64,000 nucleotides of DNA from Nocardioides sp. cx-173 (lineage in GTDB: Bacteria > Actinomycetota > Actinomycetes > Propionibacteriales > Nocardioidaceae). The translations under genes and the position numbers were made by a program. Of this stretch, positions 8,938 through 16,213 are shown one piece after another. Position 1 is the first letter of the stretch, and every line of letters begins with the position of its first letter. The stretch covers positions 2,726,001-2,790,000 of the forward strand of contig NZ_CP088262.1 in assembly GCF_021117365.1 (NCBI RefSeq), written 5' to 3'. The notes below the pieces were generated by a model. That model was not told where the DNA came from and did no database searches. It worked only from the letters and a program-made list of their open reading frames with translations.

Positions 8938-9091
8938 GCCGCGTGCTGGAAGATGTGCAGGCGGTGCCGCGCTCACACGGCCCCCTGCGTCATAGACGGG
9001 GGCCCGCGCGACCAGTTCTGTGACCAACAGACACGGTGGCGACTTCCGCCGCCCGTCTGCCGAGATGAGCGCAGCTTCTGCCATGTCTCGC

Positions 9092-9134
9092 CCCGCTCCG
9101 GGACGAGGCGCAATCCACCTCATCCCGGAGCGGG
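9092..9134. terminator. Bidirectional hairpin terminator
   Basis: CCCGCTCCGGGA (9092-9103) is a perfect 12-bp match to TCCCGGAGCGGG (9123-9134), with a 19-base loop. It lies between the convergent genes ending at 8937 and 9146, where a shared terminator is expected. There is no T-run, as is usual in actinobacteria. Confidence 0.6.
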
Positions 9135-9145
9135 CGCGAACATCC

Positions 9146-9499
9146 TCAGTCGACTACCGAGCGGACGATCTCGGCGATGCGCTTCTCAGTGACGGCGTCC
9201 ACCGTCTCGAGATACCACGCGGCCGGCATCAGCCCTCCGTCCACGCCGCCTGCCGCGCGGAAGGCTGCCTTCTCGGTGATCGCGAGATTCACTCGTTCGT
9301 CGTTGCGCAGCGTGACGAGCGCGGGCGTGCTCGCCGACTCCGCGTAGGCGGGCATCCCGTACCAGATTCGCGGCTTCAGGGTGGGGGCCGCAGCCATGAT
9401 GACGTCGTGCACCTGCTGCATGGTCGAACGCTGCGGCTCTTCCATCTTCGAGATCTTCTCGGTCACCTGCGTCAGGTTCTTCTCGTCCTTCGACGACAT
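9146..9499 (-). CDS. DUF1801/YdhG-like small protein
   Basis: The product is 117 residues. The start is ATG 9499, with AAAGGA a few bases upstream. The fold signature is IWYGMPAYAESASTPALVTLRNDERVNLAITEKAAF, close to DUF1801/YdhG-like proteins (iron-chaperone frataxin-like fold), preceded by a charged helix (VTEKISKMEEPQRSTMQQVHDVIMAAAPTLKPRI). The biochemical role is unproven. It stands alone, with a terminator hairpin beyond its 3' end. Confidence 0.75.
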   Translation of the reverse strand: MSSKDEKNLTQVTEKISKMEEPQRSTMQQVHDVIMAAAPTLKPRIWYGMPAYAESASTPALVTLRNDERVNLAITEKAAFRAAGGVDGGLMPAAWYLETVDAVTEKRIAEIVRSVVD

Positions 9500-9910
9500 G
9501 TCGTGTCCTTTCGCCTGCCGATGTCGGGCCACCGGCGGATTGAAGTCGGCGCAAGAGCGCCGCACCCCATCCGGACATGTCCTGAGCTGCTCAGGCCTCT
9601 CCGCGATGATTCACGTGGTCTGTCACGTGGAAGCGCAGTCGGTGGCGTGTACCACCGCACTCAGACTAACGGATCTGCCGCGACGGGGTCGTCCGCATTG
9701 CCGCGCTACGTGCGATCGGGAGTGACCCATTCCGCGGCTAGGTGTAGGCATGCTTCTCATCTCAGTCACTTAGCCGCGCGAGCCGATAATGAGAAACACC
9801 GTCGAGATCCAGCCACGTGAAAACTGGATCTTCACAGATGAGGGGTGTGGATCTGCGATCACCACCCGGTAGACCCTGGGACGGTCACCCTGGCGGTCTG
9901 GTCAGCCGGG
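9500..9910. other. 411-bp non-coding stretch
   Basis: No convincing gene. It holds the ribosome site of the small gene ending at 9146 and two direct copies of TCACGTGG (9611-9618, 9623-9630). A conserved-loop hairpin at 9804-9832 is listed separately. Base composition is less GC-rich than the flanks, with AT-rich patches near 9760-9840. Confidence 0.6.
9804..9832 (-). terminator. Hairpin 3' of the first sigma-partner gene
   Basis: GAGATCCAG (9804-9812) pairs with CTGGATCTT (9824-9832) over 9 pairs, one of them G-U. The loop is CCACGTGAAAA. The same 11-base loop, on a different but still complementary stem, occurs at 11337-11361 behind the second partner gene. Position suggests an operon terminator or 3' UTR element for the gene ending at 9911. 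Confidence 0.55.
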
Positions 9911-10642
9911 TCAGTTACCTGCATTCCCGGTGGTGGGTCGCATACTCGGGCGCTGTGCCCCGTCGGGTACCGGATACTCCTCCTGGCCGCCACCGCCGTA
10001 GTTGGCGCCGTTGCCGACGTGGACGCTGGCAGTGAAGGCGATCATCGTGTCCTCGGTCCAGCCCGTGTCGTTGGGATACTGGAGCCGCACCGCGCCCTCG
10101 GGCTCACCTGCCGTCGTCCACGTGGAGATCGTGGTGTAACCGGAGTCGCCGGTGATCCACAACCTGCGACCGTCCACCTCTACCTCCCGCCCGCCGGGCG
10201 GGCGGGACTCGAACATGATCACCAGCTTGCCCTCGAAGTCGTCGCGGTAGCCGGTGGTCGAGCCGTCGGGCGCGATCGTCACGAGAGAGGCGTTCTGCCC
10301 CTGGACCGACCATCCCTGTGGCGTCAGGTCGAAGGTGTACGGCGACGCGTCGAGCGTCGCTGCGACGAGCCGCACGCCGTTCACCGTGTCCGACCCGGGC
10401 GGCGCGGGGTTGGCGCCGCTGCCTGCCGAGGGCTGCGCCGGGGCGTCCTGCCCGGTGACGACGACGGTCGCCCCGACCCCGACGACGGCTGTCATGGCCA
10501 GGCTGGAGATCCCGATGCGGACCCGCTGACGGGTGCGGACGGTGCGCGCCGTACGGGCCCGGGCGAGGTCGTCGGCCGGGTCGGGCGCGGGTCGTTCGGA
10601 CGCCGCGAGGCTCAAGGCGTACTTCAGGTCAGGTTCGGTCAC
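9911..10642 (-). CDS. Membrane partner of SigE-like sigma factor
   Basis: The product is 243 residues. It has a cytosolic N-terminus of about 45 residues (MTEPDLKYALSLAASERPAPDPADDLARAR), one transmembrane helix (about 46-66, ISSLAMTAVVGVGATVVV), a Pro/Ser/Gly linker and an extracytoplasmic domain. The GTG start overlaps the sigma stop as GTGA, so translation is coupled. By position it would act as an anti-sigma or sigma-modulating partner, but no zinc-finger anti-sigma motif is present and the role is inferred. Its sigma gene is frameshifted, so the pair may no longer work. Confidence 0.75.
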   Translation of the reverse strand: MTEPDLKYALSLAASERPAPDPADDLARARTARTVRTRQRVRIGISSLAMTAVVGVGATVVVTGQDAPAQPSAGSGANPAPPGSDTVNGVRLVAATLDASPYTFDLTPQGWSVQGQNASLVTIAPDGSTTGYRDDFEGKLVIMFESRPPGGREVEVDGRRLWITGDSGYTTISTWTTAGEPEGAVRLQYPNDTGWTEDTMIAFTASVHVGNGANYGGGGQEEYPVPDGAQRPSMRPTTGNAGN

Positions 10643-11174
10643 GGGGTGTCCTCCAGGATCAGGTGATAGTTGGTGGTGTCGAGGTGGGCCCTGAGGTGAC
10701 TCAGGCCCCGCGCGTTCTGGGACTTCACGGTGCCGGTGCTGCAGCCGAGGATTCGAGCGGTCTCTGCGACGTCGAGATCGAGCCAGTGCCGCAGCACCAC
10801 GACCGCGCGCTGCCGTGGGCCGAGCGACGACAGCGCCGCTAGCATCACCTCTCTCAGTCGAGGTCGGTGCCGACGGACACCGGATCGCTCGTCAGGGCCC
10901 TTTCAGGCTCCGCAGAGGTGGATTCGCGTCGTCGGTGTGCTCGCCGGGTCTCGTCGATGAAGAGGTGGGTGAGGCTCCTGCGCGCATAGGCCAGCGGGCT
11001 GTCGGCGCGTCGCACCTGTGACCACGCCAGGTAGAGCTTGGTCAGCGTCGTCTGCACCAGGTCCTCGGCGTGGGCCTCGTCGCCAGCACACAGCAGTGAG
11101 GCCGTCCGCATCAGGTCCCGCCGATGAGCACGGATGAACTCCACGAACTCGGCCGACTGGTCGTCGTCTCTCAC
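10639..11174 (-). pseudogene. SigE-family sigma factor, frameshifted
   Basis: The GTG start at 11174 follows AAAGGAG. The first 106 codons give sigma region 2 (FIRAHRRDLMRTASLLCAGDEAHAEDLVQTTLTKLYLAW and RRSLTHLFIDETRR) and then stop at 10854. Region 4 continues in the -1 frame from about 10857 (REVMLAALSSLGPRQRAVVVLRHWLDLDVAETARILGCSTGTVKSQ) to 10639. One missing base after GTDLD, between the domains, would join them. The cause may be a real mutation, a base-calling error or recoding; no slippery heptamer is obvious. The family is the Actinobacteria SigE-like ECF group, about 165-175 residues. The partner gene overlaps its end. Confidence 0.85.
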
Positions 11175-11336
11175 GTTGACTCCTTTCACCCACCTGACCG
11201 GTGCGGGCACCGGTGAGGTTGCATGTGACCTGAGGATCGTCCGCGCTCCGAGGATCAGGGGTTCAGACGAGCACGTCGCCAGTTCACTGCTCGAGTGCGA
11301 AGGTTTCAGACCGCGCCCACACCCTGGATCGCGAAG

Positions 11337-11361
11337 AGCCCAGCCACGTGAAAACTGGGCC
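11337..11361 (-). terminator. Hairpin 3' of the second sigma-partner gene
   Basis: GCCCAG pairs with CTGGGC around the loop CCACGTGAAAA. The loop and 19 bases (11340-11358) are identical to the hairpin at 9804-9832, while the outer stem differs but still pairs. It lies 45 bases beyond the stop of the gene ending at 11406. Confidence 0.5.
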
Positions 11362-11385
11362 CGACCTACACGCCAGCCCGTTCCC
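11360..11385 (+). repeat. Degenerate copy of the rnpB 3' end
   Basis: It reads CCCGACCTACACGCCAGCCC then GTTCCC and matches rnpB 6368-6393 at 23 of 26 bases, in the same orientation, about 5 kb downstream. A tract that ends in a copy of an RNA gene 3' end is the usual footprint of site-specific island integration. No integrase lies between the two copies. Confidence 0.5.
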
Positions 11386-11405
11386 CTCGGCCCTGTGGCC
11401 GACCC

Positions 11406-12629
11406 TCAGCCGGGTCCGATCTCGCGCAGGAACCCCGGCGCGAACACCACCGACGACTCGACCGGGAGGTGAGTGGCGCTGACGACCGACAGCTCACCGG
11501 TGGTGGGCTCCCACGCCACCAGACGGAACCCGTCGACCCGGCGGGCGATGGCCGCGACCCGGAGCAGGACCGTGCCGTCGTCGGCGATCGCGACAGTTCC
11601 GAGGCCCCAGTTGCTGTAGTTGCCCTCGAAGTCGAGCACGGGCAGGCGGTACCGCGGGGTGAGCGTCCGACGGTCGGCGACCACGACCTGGAACGGCCGG
11701 CGGTCGTACGACGTGCCGACGACGGTGTCGGCGTCGGCCTGAATCCCCAACAGGCGACCGGTCCGCACCATGCTGACCTCACGCGGCGTCCCGCCGGCGT
11801 AGTCGGTGAGCACGTTCGGCTCGGTCCAGTCCGCGCTGACGAGCCAGCCACCCTCTGGGTCGCTCGTCTTCGAGATCCCGGCCGGCACAGTCATCTGCTC
11901 CGTCTCGCCCGAGCCGATCACGACCTCGTAGGCCTGGGGACCGCTGGTGAACAGCAGCGTCTCCTCGTCGAGGAACGACCAGCCCGCGCTGTCCCATGGC
12001 TCGAAGCCCGCGGGTGGGTCGAGCTGGGATGTCTCGCCCGTCGCGAGGTGGTGCAGGGCCACGCCGTAGTCGTGCGGGAGATCCCTGGTGTCGTAGTCGT
12101 AGAAGACCGCGAGCCGGGTGCCGTCCGGGCTGAGCGAGACGATGGGATACCTGCCGTCGAGCGGCACGGTGCGCCACTCGCCGTCCGTGCCGAGCACCTG
12201 CGCGACGCCGGACTGCTCCACGGCGAGGACCGCCGCCTCGACCGGGTCATCGGACAGGAGCGGTGACGTGTCCGGCGGGTCGATGACGTCCGGCAGGGCC
12301 GGCGCAAACCTGGCCGGGGCGGCGGGCAGGCCGTCGACCTTGCGTGGATCCCAGCGCGGCCACACTTTCACTGTGGCCTCCGGCGGGGCGCTGGTCGGGG
12401 GTGCGGCGGGCGTCTCGCTCGGCCCGGCCGGCGGAAGGCCACCGGTGCGGTCGCCACCCACCTGGGTGCCGACGACGACGGCCACCACGAGCGCCGACGC
12501 CACCACCGCGGCCGCCGCGCCCCGGCTGGCGGTCCGGCGGCGCCGCGCGGTCTGCAGCGCCACCTGCTCCAGCCGGGGGCTCTCGATGCCGTCGGTGGCC
12601 CGGTCCAACAGGTCGTGGAGCTCAGTCAT
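11406..12629 (-). CDS. Membrane partner of SigE-like sigma factor, beta-propeller type
   Basis: The product is 407 residues: a cytosolic N-terminus (MTELHDLLDRATDGIESPRLEQVALQTARRRR), one transmembrane helix (about 37-57), a Pro-rich linker, and about 330 extracytoplasmic residues. TolB/WD40-like strand repeats are seen (YPIVSLSPDGTRLAVFYDYD, AYEVVIGSGETEQM). It overlaps the sigma gene by 8 bases and is translationally coupled to it. The layout suggests an anti-sigma or sensor that ties an external signal to the sigma factor. This is inferred from context, since no classical anti-sigma domain is present. Confidence 0.8.
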   Translation of the reverse strand: MTELHDLLDRATDGIESPRLEQVALQTARRRRTASRGAAAAVVASALVVAVVVGTQVGGDRTGGLPPAGPSETPAAPPTSAPPEATVKVWPRWDPRKVDGLPAAPARFAPALPDVIDPPDTSPLLSDDPVEAAVLAVEQSGVAQVLGTDGEWRTVPLDGRYPIVSLSPDGTRLAVFYDYDTRDLPHDYGVALHHLATGETSQLDPPAGFEPWDSAGWSFLDEETLLFTSGPQAYEVVIGSGETEQMTVPAGISKTSDPEGGWLVSADWTEPNVLTDYAGGTPREVSMVRTGRLLGIQADADTVVGTSYDRRPFQVVVADRRTLTPRYRLPVLDFEGNYSNWGLGTVAIADDGTVLLRVAAIARRVDGFRLVAWEPTTGELSVVSATHLPVESSVVFAPGFLREIGPG

Positions 12630-13119
12630 GGGGTCCTCCGATGAGGTCGAGCAGCTCGGGCGCGCCGGTGCGGAGCCGGGCGAGGGCGGCGGCGTTCTGG
12701 CTCTTGACCGTCCCGATGCTCACACCGAGCACCTCGGCGGTCTCGCGCTCGGACAGGTCGTCGAAGTGCCGCAGCACCAGCACCGAGCGCTGCGCCGGCG
12801 TCAGGCGCATCAGGGCGCGGCGTACTACCAGCGCCGTCACGGGGTCGCTGCTGAGCCCTTCCGGAACCGAGTCATCCGACTCCACACCGGGCGTCTCCCG
12901 GCGACGTCGCCACCAGCTCACGTTGTCGTTGACGACGACCCTGCGGGCGTACGCCGTGGGGTTGCCCTCGCGCAGCCGCGACCAGCGCAGCGCCACCTTG
13001 ACCAGCGCCTCCTGGACCAGGTCCTGGGCGCGGTGCAGGTCTCCGGTCAGCAGGTACGCCGAGCGCAGCAAGGATCGCTGGCACCCGGCCGCCCAGTCGG
13101 TGAACTCCTGCTCATCCAC
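12622..13119 (-). CDS. SigE-family RNA polymerase sigma factor
   Basis: The product is 165 residues, normal for the SigE-like ECF group. Region 2 is seen as GCQRSLLRSAYLLTGDLHRAQDLVQEALVKVALRW, and region 4 as LTPAQRSVLVLRHFDDLSERETAEVLGVSIGTVKSQNAAALARLR. The start is GTG 13119 with GAGGA upstream. It forms a two-gene unit with the beta-propeller membrane protein and is the intact relative of the broken sigma gene at 10639-11174. It probably directs RNA polymerase to a small stress or envelope regulon. Confidence 0.92.
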   Translation of the reverse strand: MDEQEFTDWAAGCQRSLLRSAYLLTGDLHRAQDLVQEALVKVALRWSRLREGNPTAYARRVVVNDNVSWWRRRRETPGVESDDSVPEGLSSDPVTALVVRRALMRLTPAQRSVLVLRHFDDLSERETAEVLGVSIGTVKSQNAAALARLRTGAPELLDLIGGPHD

Positions 13120-13217
13120 GCGGGGTCCTCATCGTCGGGAGATGGTCTCACCCAGGGAACGCCTGCGGCACCTGCGCAGGTTGGCACGACTTGCGCGGAC
13201 GCCGACCGCGAGCGACG

Positions 13218-14387
13218 TCAGGCGGACTGCTCGGGCGGGCGCCGCACCACGAGCAGGGCCACGTCGTCCTCGACGCTGTCGTCGCCGAGGCCCTCGGCGA
13301 TGATCCGGCTGCACGCCGTTTCGGCGTTGTCGCCGGCCCGGAACGCGCGGCGTACGAGCTCCAGCCGGTCGACGGAGTGGTCCAGGTGAGCGGCGGGTCC
13401 GCCGCGGCGCTCGACCAGGCCGTCGGTGTAGAAGGCCAGGGCGTCGCCCGGGGCGAGTGCGATCGTCTCGCTCTGGCGTCGGTGCTCGGCGTCGACGCCG
13501 AGCAGCAGGCCGGCCGAGAGGCCGACCACCTCGGCGAAGGGCTGGGAGGACCGGGCGACCAGCGGGGCCGGGTGACCGGCGCGGCAGACCGTGACGACGT
13601 CGAAGGGCGGCTCGCTGACGGCGTAGACGACGGTGGCGCAGATGTCGCTCTCGAAGTAGCAGAGCTTGCGGTCGAGCCGGTGCAGCACCTCCTCGGGGTC
13701 CTCGTAGTCGAGGGCATAGGCGCGCAGGGCGCTGCGCAGACGGCCCATGGCGATCGCCGAGCGCAGGCCATGTCCCTCCACGTCGCCCATCACCAGCCCG
13801 ACCATCCCGCTGGGCAGCGTGAAGATGTCGTACCAGTCGCCGCCGAGGTCTCCCTCCGCGGGCAGGTAGCGCACCGCGAGGTCGAGCCCGTCGATCGCCG
13901 GAGGCGCGGCCGGCAGCAGGCTGCGCTGCAGCGCGAGGGCCGCGAGGTGGGCGTCGTCCTCGGCCCGCTCGGAGAGGCGCCAGGCGATCTCCGCGGCGGC
14001 GCCCTCGAGGCGCTCGACGTCCTGAGCGGTGAACGTGCGCCGCATCAGGCAGCCGACGTGCAGCACCCCGAGCAGGCCGGCGGTCCCGACCACGGGCACG
14101 CCCAGGAGTGCCTGCACGCCGAAGTCCCGCAGGATCGGGTTCAGGACCGAGACCTCGTTGATCTCGTCGAGCATGACCGGTGACCGCTCCGCGGCCACGC
14201 GTCCGGCGAAGCCGGACCCGACCGGCACGTGCGTCGCTCCGCGCCACCGGCGGCCGAGGCCGGAGGAGGCGGCGGGCTCCAGGACGGTGCCCGTCTCGTC
14301 CAGCAGCAGCAGGGTGGCGGTGTCCGAGCCCATGACCACCCGCACGCTGTCGAGCATGCCCTGCACCGATCCCACGTCGGCGATCAC
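13218..14387 (-). CDS. GAF-PP2C (SpoIIE/RsbU-type) serine phosphatase
   Basis: The product is 389 residues. A GAF sensor domain covers about 8-140 (VPVGSGFAGRVAAERSPVML), followed by a short helix and a PPM/SpoIIE phosphatase domain at about 160-385. Metal-binding Asp residues are seen in GDLGGDWYDIF, VMGDVEGHG, FYTDGLVERR and DDVALLVV. Family members dephosphorylate anti-anti-sigma proteins in partner-switching pathways. No kinase or STAS gene is adjacent, so the target is unknown. The GTG start has GGGAGGA upstream. No membrane segment is present. Confidence 0.92.
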   Translation of the reverse strand: MIADVGSVQGMLDSVRVVMGSDTATLLLLDETGTVLEPAASSGLGRRWRGATHVPVGSGFAGRVAAERSPVMLDEINEVSVLNPILRDFGVQALLGVPVVGTAGLLGVLHVGCLMRRTFTAQDVERLEGAAAEIAWRLSERAEDDAHLAALALQRSLLPAAPPAIDGLDLAVRYLPAEGDLGGDWYDIFTLPSGMVGLVMGDVEGHGLRSAIAMGRLRSALRAYALDYEDPEEVLHRLDRKLCYFESDICATVVYAVSEPPFDVVTVCRAGHPAPLVARSSQPFAEVVGLSAGLLLGVDAEHRRQSETIALAPGDALAFYTDGLVERRGGPAAHLDHSVDRLELVRRAFRAGDNAETACSRIIAEGLGDDSVEDDVALLVVRRPPEQSA

Positions 14388-14456
14388 GGTCGTCCTCCCT
14401 GCTCCGGCACGGCCCAGAGCCTAGAGGGCGAGCCCGCCCCGCGAGCCTCCGACCGG

Positions 14457-15368
14457 TCAAACGCTGGCCAGCGCCGGCAGGAGGTCGGTCATCCCCATGC
14501 GGCGGAAGAACTCCACGCGCAGTCGGTCGTAGACCGCCGAGACCACCTCGCTGCCGTCCTGGCTGGGGTCGACGTGGGTGCGGAACGGCCGCTGCCCGGC
14601 AGGGAGCCCGACGACGCGGGCGATCTCGTCGGCGACCGACTGGGCGTCCGCGTCGGGCGGCGTGAGGGCGCTCAGCCGGCTCGGCAGGTCCTCGCGCAGC
14701 TCGCCGTACTCCGCGTCGTAGGCGCGCTCCACCTCGGTGTCGGAGGGGCTCCCCGAGTGCGCGAAGTGGTTGGTCCCCGAGGTGAAGGCCCCCGGCGCGA
14801 CGATGGTGGTGTCGATGCCGAACCTGATCAGCTCGGCCGCGTAGCTCTCCGCGAGCGCGTCCATCCCCGCCTTGGCCGCGAAGTACGGCGCGAGGAACGG
14901 CGGGTGCCCGCCCCGGGTCGACGACGAGCCGACCCAGACCAGCAGGCCGGAGCGCCGCTCCCGCAGGTGCGGCAGCGCGGCCCGGTTGACCCGCTGGGTG
15001 CTCAGCACGTTGACGTCGTACTGCTCGGCGAGCTGCTCGGGGGTGAAGGCCTCCGTGGGCCCGAGCACCATGTGGCCGGCGTTGTGTACGACGACGTCGA
15101 GGTGCCCGTGGCGCGCGATGACGTCCGCGACCCCGGCGGTGACCGAGCCGTCGTCCTGGACGTCGAGCTCGACGGCCCCGAGGGCGATGCCCTCGGCCGC
15201 GGCCAGCTCGGCGAGCGCCGTGACGTGGGTGGCGTTGCGCCCCTCGGTCTCCCGCATGCCGGCGACCACCGTGTGGCCGGACCGGGCGAGGGTCTCGGCA
15301 GTCAGCCGGCCGAAGCCGCTGGAGGCACCGGTGACGAGGACGACCTGAGGGCTCGTGGCGATCGACAT
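14457..15368 (-). CDS. SDR-family oxidoreductase
   Basis: The product is 303 residues, a classical-type short-chain dehydrogenase with a C-terminal extension. The NAD(P)-binding TGASSGFG is at about 13-20. HNAG is present, the catalytic Ser is in VGSSS, and Tyr-Lys are in PYFAAKAG. The substrate cannot be read from sequence. Its ATG shares one base with the stop of the SDR gene upstream (TGATG), so both are made from one transcript that diverges from the HTH regulator at 16214. Confidence 0.9.
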   Translation of the reverse strand: MSIATSPQVVLVTGASSGFGRLTAETLARSGHTVVAGMRETEGRNATHVTALAELAAAEGIALGAVELDVQDDGSVTAGVADVIARHGHLDVVVHNAGHMVLGPTEAFTPEQLAEQYDVNVLSTQRVNRAALPHLRERRSGLLVWVGSSSTRGGHPPFLAPYFAAKAGMDALAESYAAELIRFGIDTTIVAPGAFTSGTNHFAHSGSPSDTEVERAYDAEYGELREDLPSRLSALTPPDADAQSVADEIARVVGLPAGQRPFRTHVDPSQDGSEVVSAVYDRLRVEFFRRMGMTDLLPALASV

Positions 15369-16126
15369 CAGATCATCCCTCCGTTCGCACGCAGGACCTG
15401 GCCGTTGACCCAGTGGCCGGAGGGGCTCGCGAGGAAGGCGACCACGCCGGCGATGTCGTCGGGCGTGCCGAGCCGCTCCAGCGGCGGCACCTTGGCCAGG
15501 CGCTCGATCTCCTCGTCGGTCTTGCCGTCGAGGAACAGTGCGGTGCCCGTGGGGCCGGGCGCGACCGCGTTGACGCTGATGTCGCGCCCGCGCAGCTCGC
15601 GGGCCAGGATCATGGTCATGCCCTCGACGGCGGCCTTGCTGGCGGCGTAGGGGCCGTAGGTGGGGAACGCCGTGCCGACGACCGAGGTCGAGAACCCCAC
15701 GAACGAGCCGCCGTCGCGCAGGCGGCGGGCGGCCTGCTGCGCGACGACGAAGCTGCCGCGGATGTTCGTGCGGTGCAGCGCGTCGAGGTCGGCCAGGTCG
15801 ACGTCGGCGATCGGGGCGAGGACCATGCGCCCGGCCGCGTTGACGACCACGTCGACGCCGCCCAGCTCGGACTCGGCTCTGTCGAAGAGCGCGGCGACCG
15901 CGTCCTCGTCGGCGACGTCGGCCTGCACGGCGATGGCCGTGCCGCCGGCCGAGGTGATGGAGTCGACGGTCTCATCGGCGGCTGCGGTGCCGCCGGCGTA
16001 GTTGACGACGACGCAGAAGTCGTCGCCGGCGAGCCTCTGGGCGACGGCGCGGCCGATGCCGCCCGAGCCGCCGGTCACGATGGCGACGCGTCCGGTCGCC
16101 CTGGCAGTGGTGGGTGTGGTGGTCAT
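15368..16126 (-). CDS. SDR-family oxidoreductase (FabG-like)
   Basis: The product is 252 residues, the standard classical SDR length. TGGSGGIG is the Rossmann motif, NAAG follows, the catalytic Ser is in GFSTSVVG, and YAASK carries Tyr and Lys. The start is ATG 16126 before TTTPTTARATGRVAIVTGG. Although the frame stays open upstream, that part is antisense to the regulator gene. It is first gene of a two-SDR operon behind the palindrome at 16160-16180, so is probably controlled by the divergent regulator. FabG-like by sequence, but its context suggests detoxification of a carbonyl compound. Confidence 0.9.
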   Translation of the reverse strand: MTTTPTTARATGRVAIVTGGSGGIGRAVAQRLAGDDFCVVVNYAGGTAAADETVDSITSAGGTAIAVQADVADEDAVAALFDRAESELGGVDVVVNAAGRMVLAPIADVDLADLDALHRTNIRGSFVVAQQAARRLRDGGSFVGFSTSVVGTAFPTYGPYAASKAAVEGMTMILARELRGRDISVNAVAPGPTGTALFLDGKTDEEIERLAKVPPLERLGTPDDIAGVVAFLASPSGHWVNGQVLRANGGMI

Positions 16127-16159
16127 GTCATCGACCATCCACGAGGTGCCTGCGCTCAG

Positions 16160-16180
16160 CCAGGGGATGTCATCCCCTGG
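16160..16180. promoter_or_regulatory. Perfect 21-bp palindrome, probable operator
   Basis: CCAGGGGATG, then T, then CATCCCCTGG: 10-bp arms without mismatch around one centre base. It sits in the 87-bp gap between the divergent SDR operon (start 16126) and HTH regulator (start 16214). That is the classic place for an autoregulatory operator controlling both directions. Confidence 0.7.
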
Positions 16181-16213
16181 GTCCCGACCCCCTGCTGCCG
16201 CAGACTGGTGGCC

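Noticed and set aside
9611..11351. The 8-mer TCACGTGG / CCACGTGA four times in 1.7 kb as a regulatory motif
   Set aside because: The same 8-mer also occurs inside coding sequence (near 17866, 32822 and 34624), and two of the four copies are the hairpin loops already reported; not clearly enriched.
6394..11359. A complete mobile genetic island or prophage
   Set aside because: No integrase, replication, capsid or conjugation gene is present; only an IS transposase and repeats support an island, so it is offered as a scar hypothesis only.
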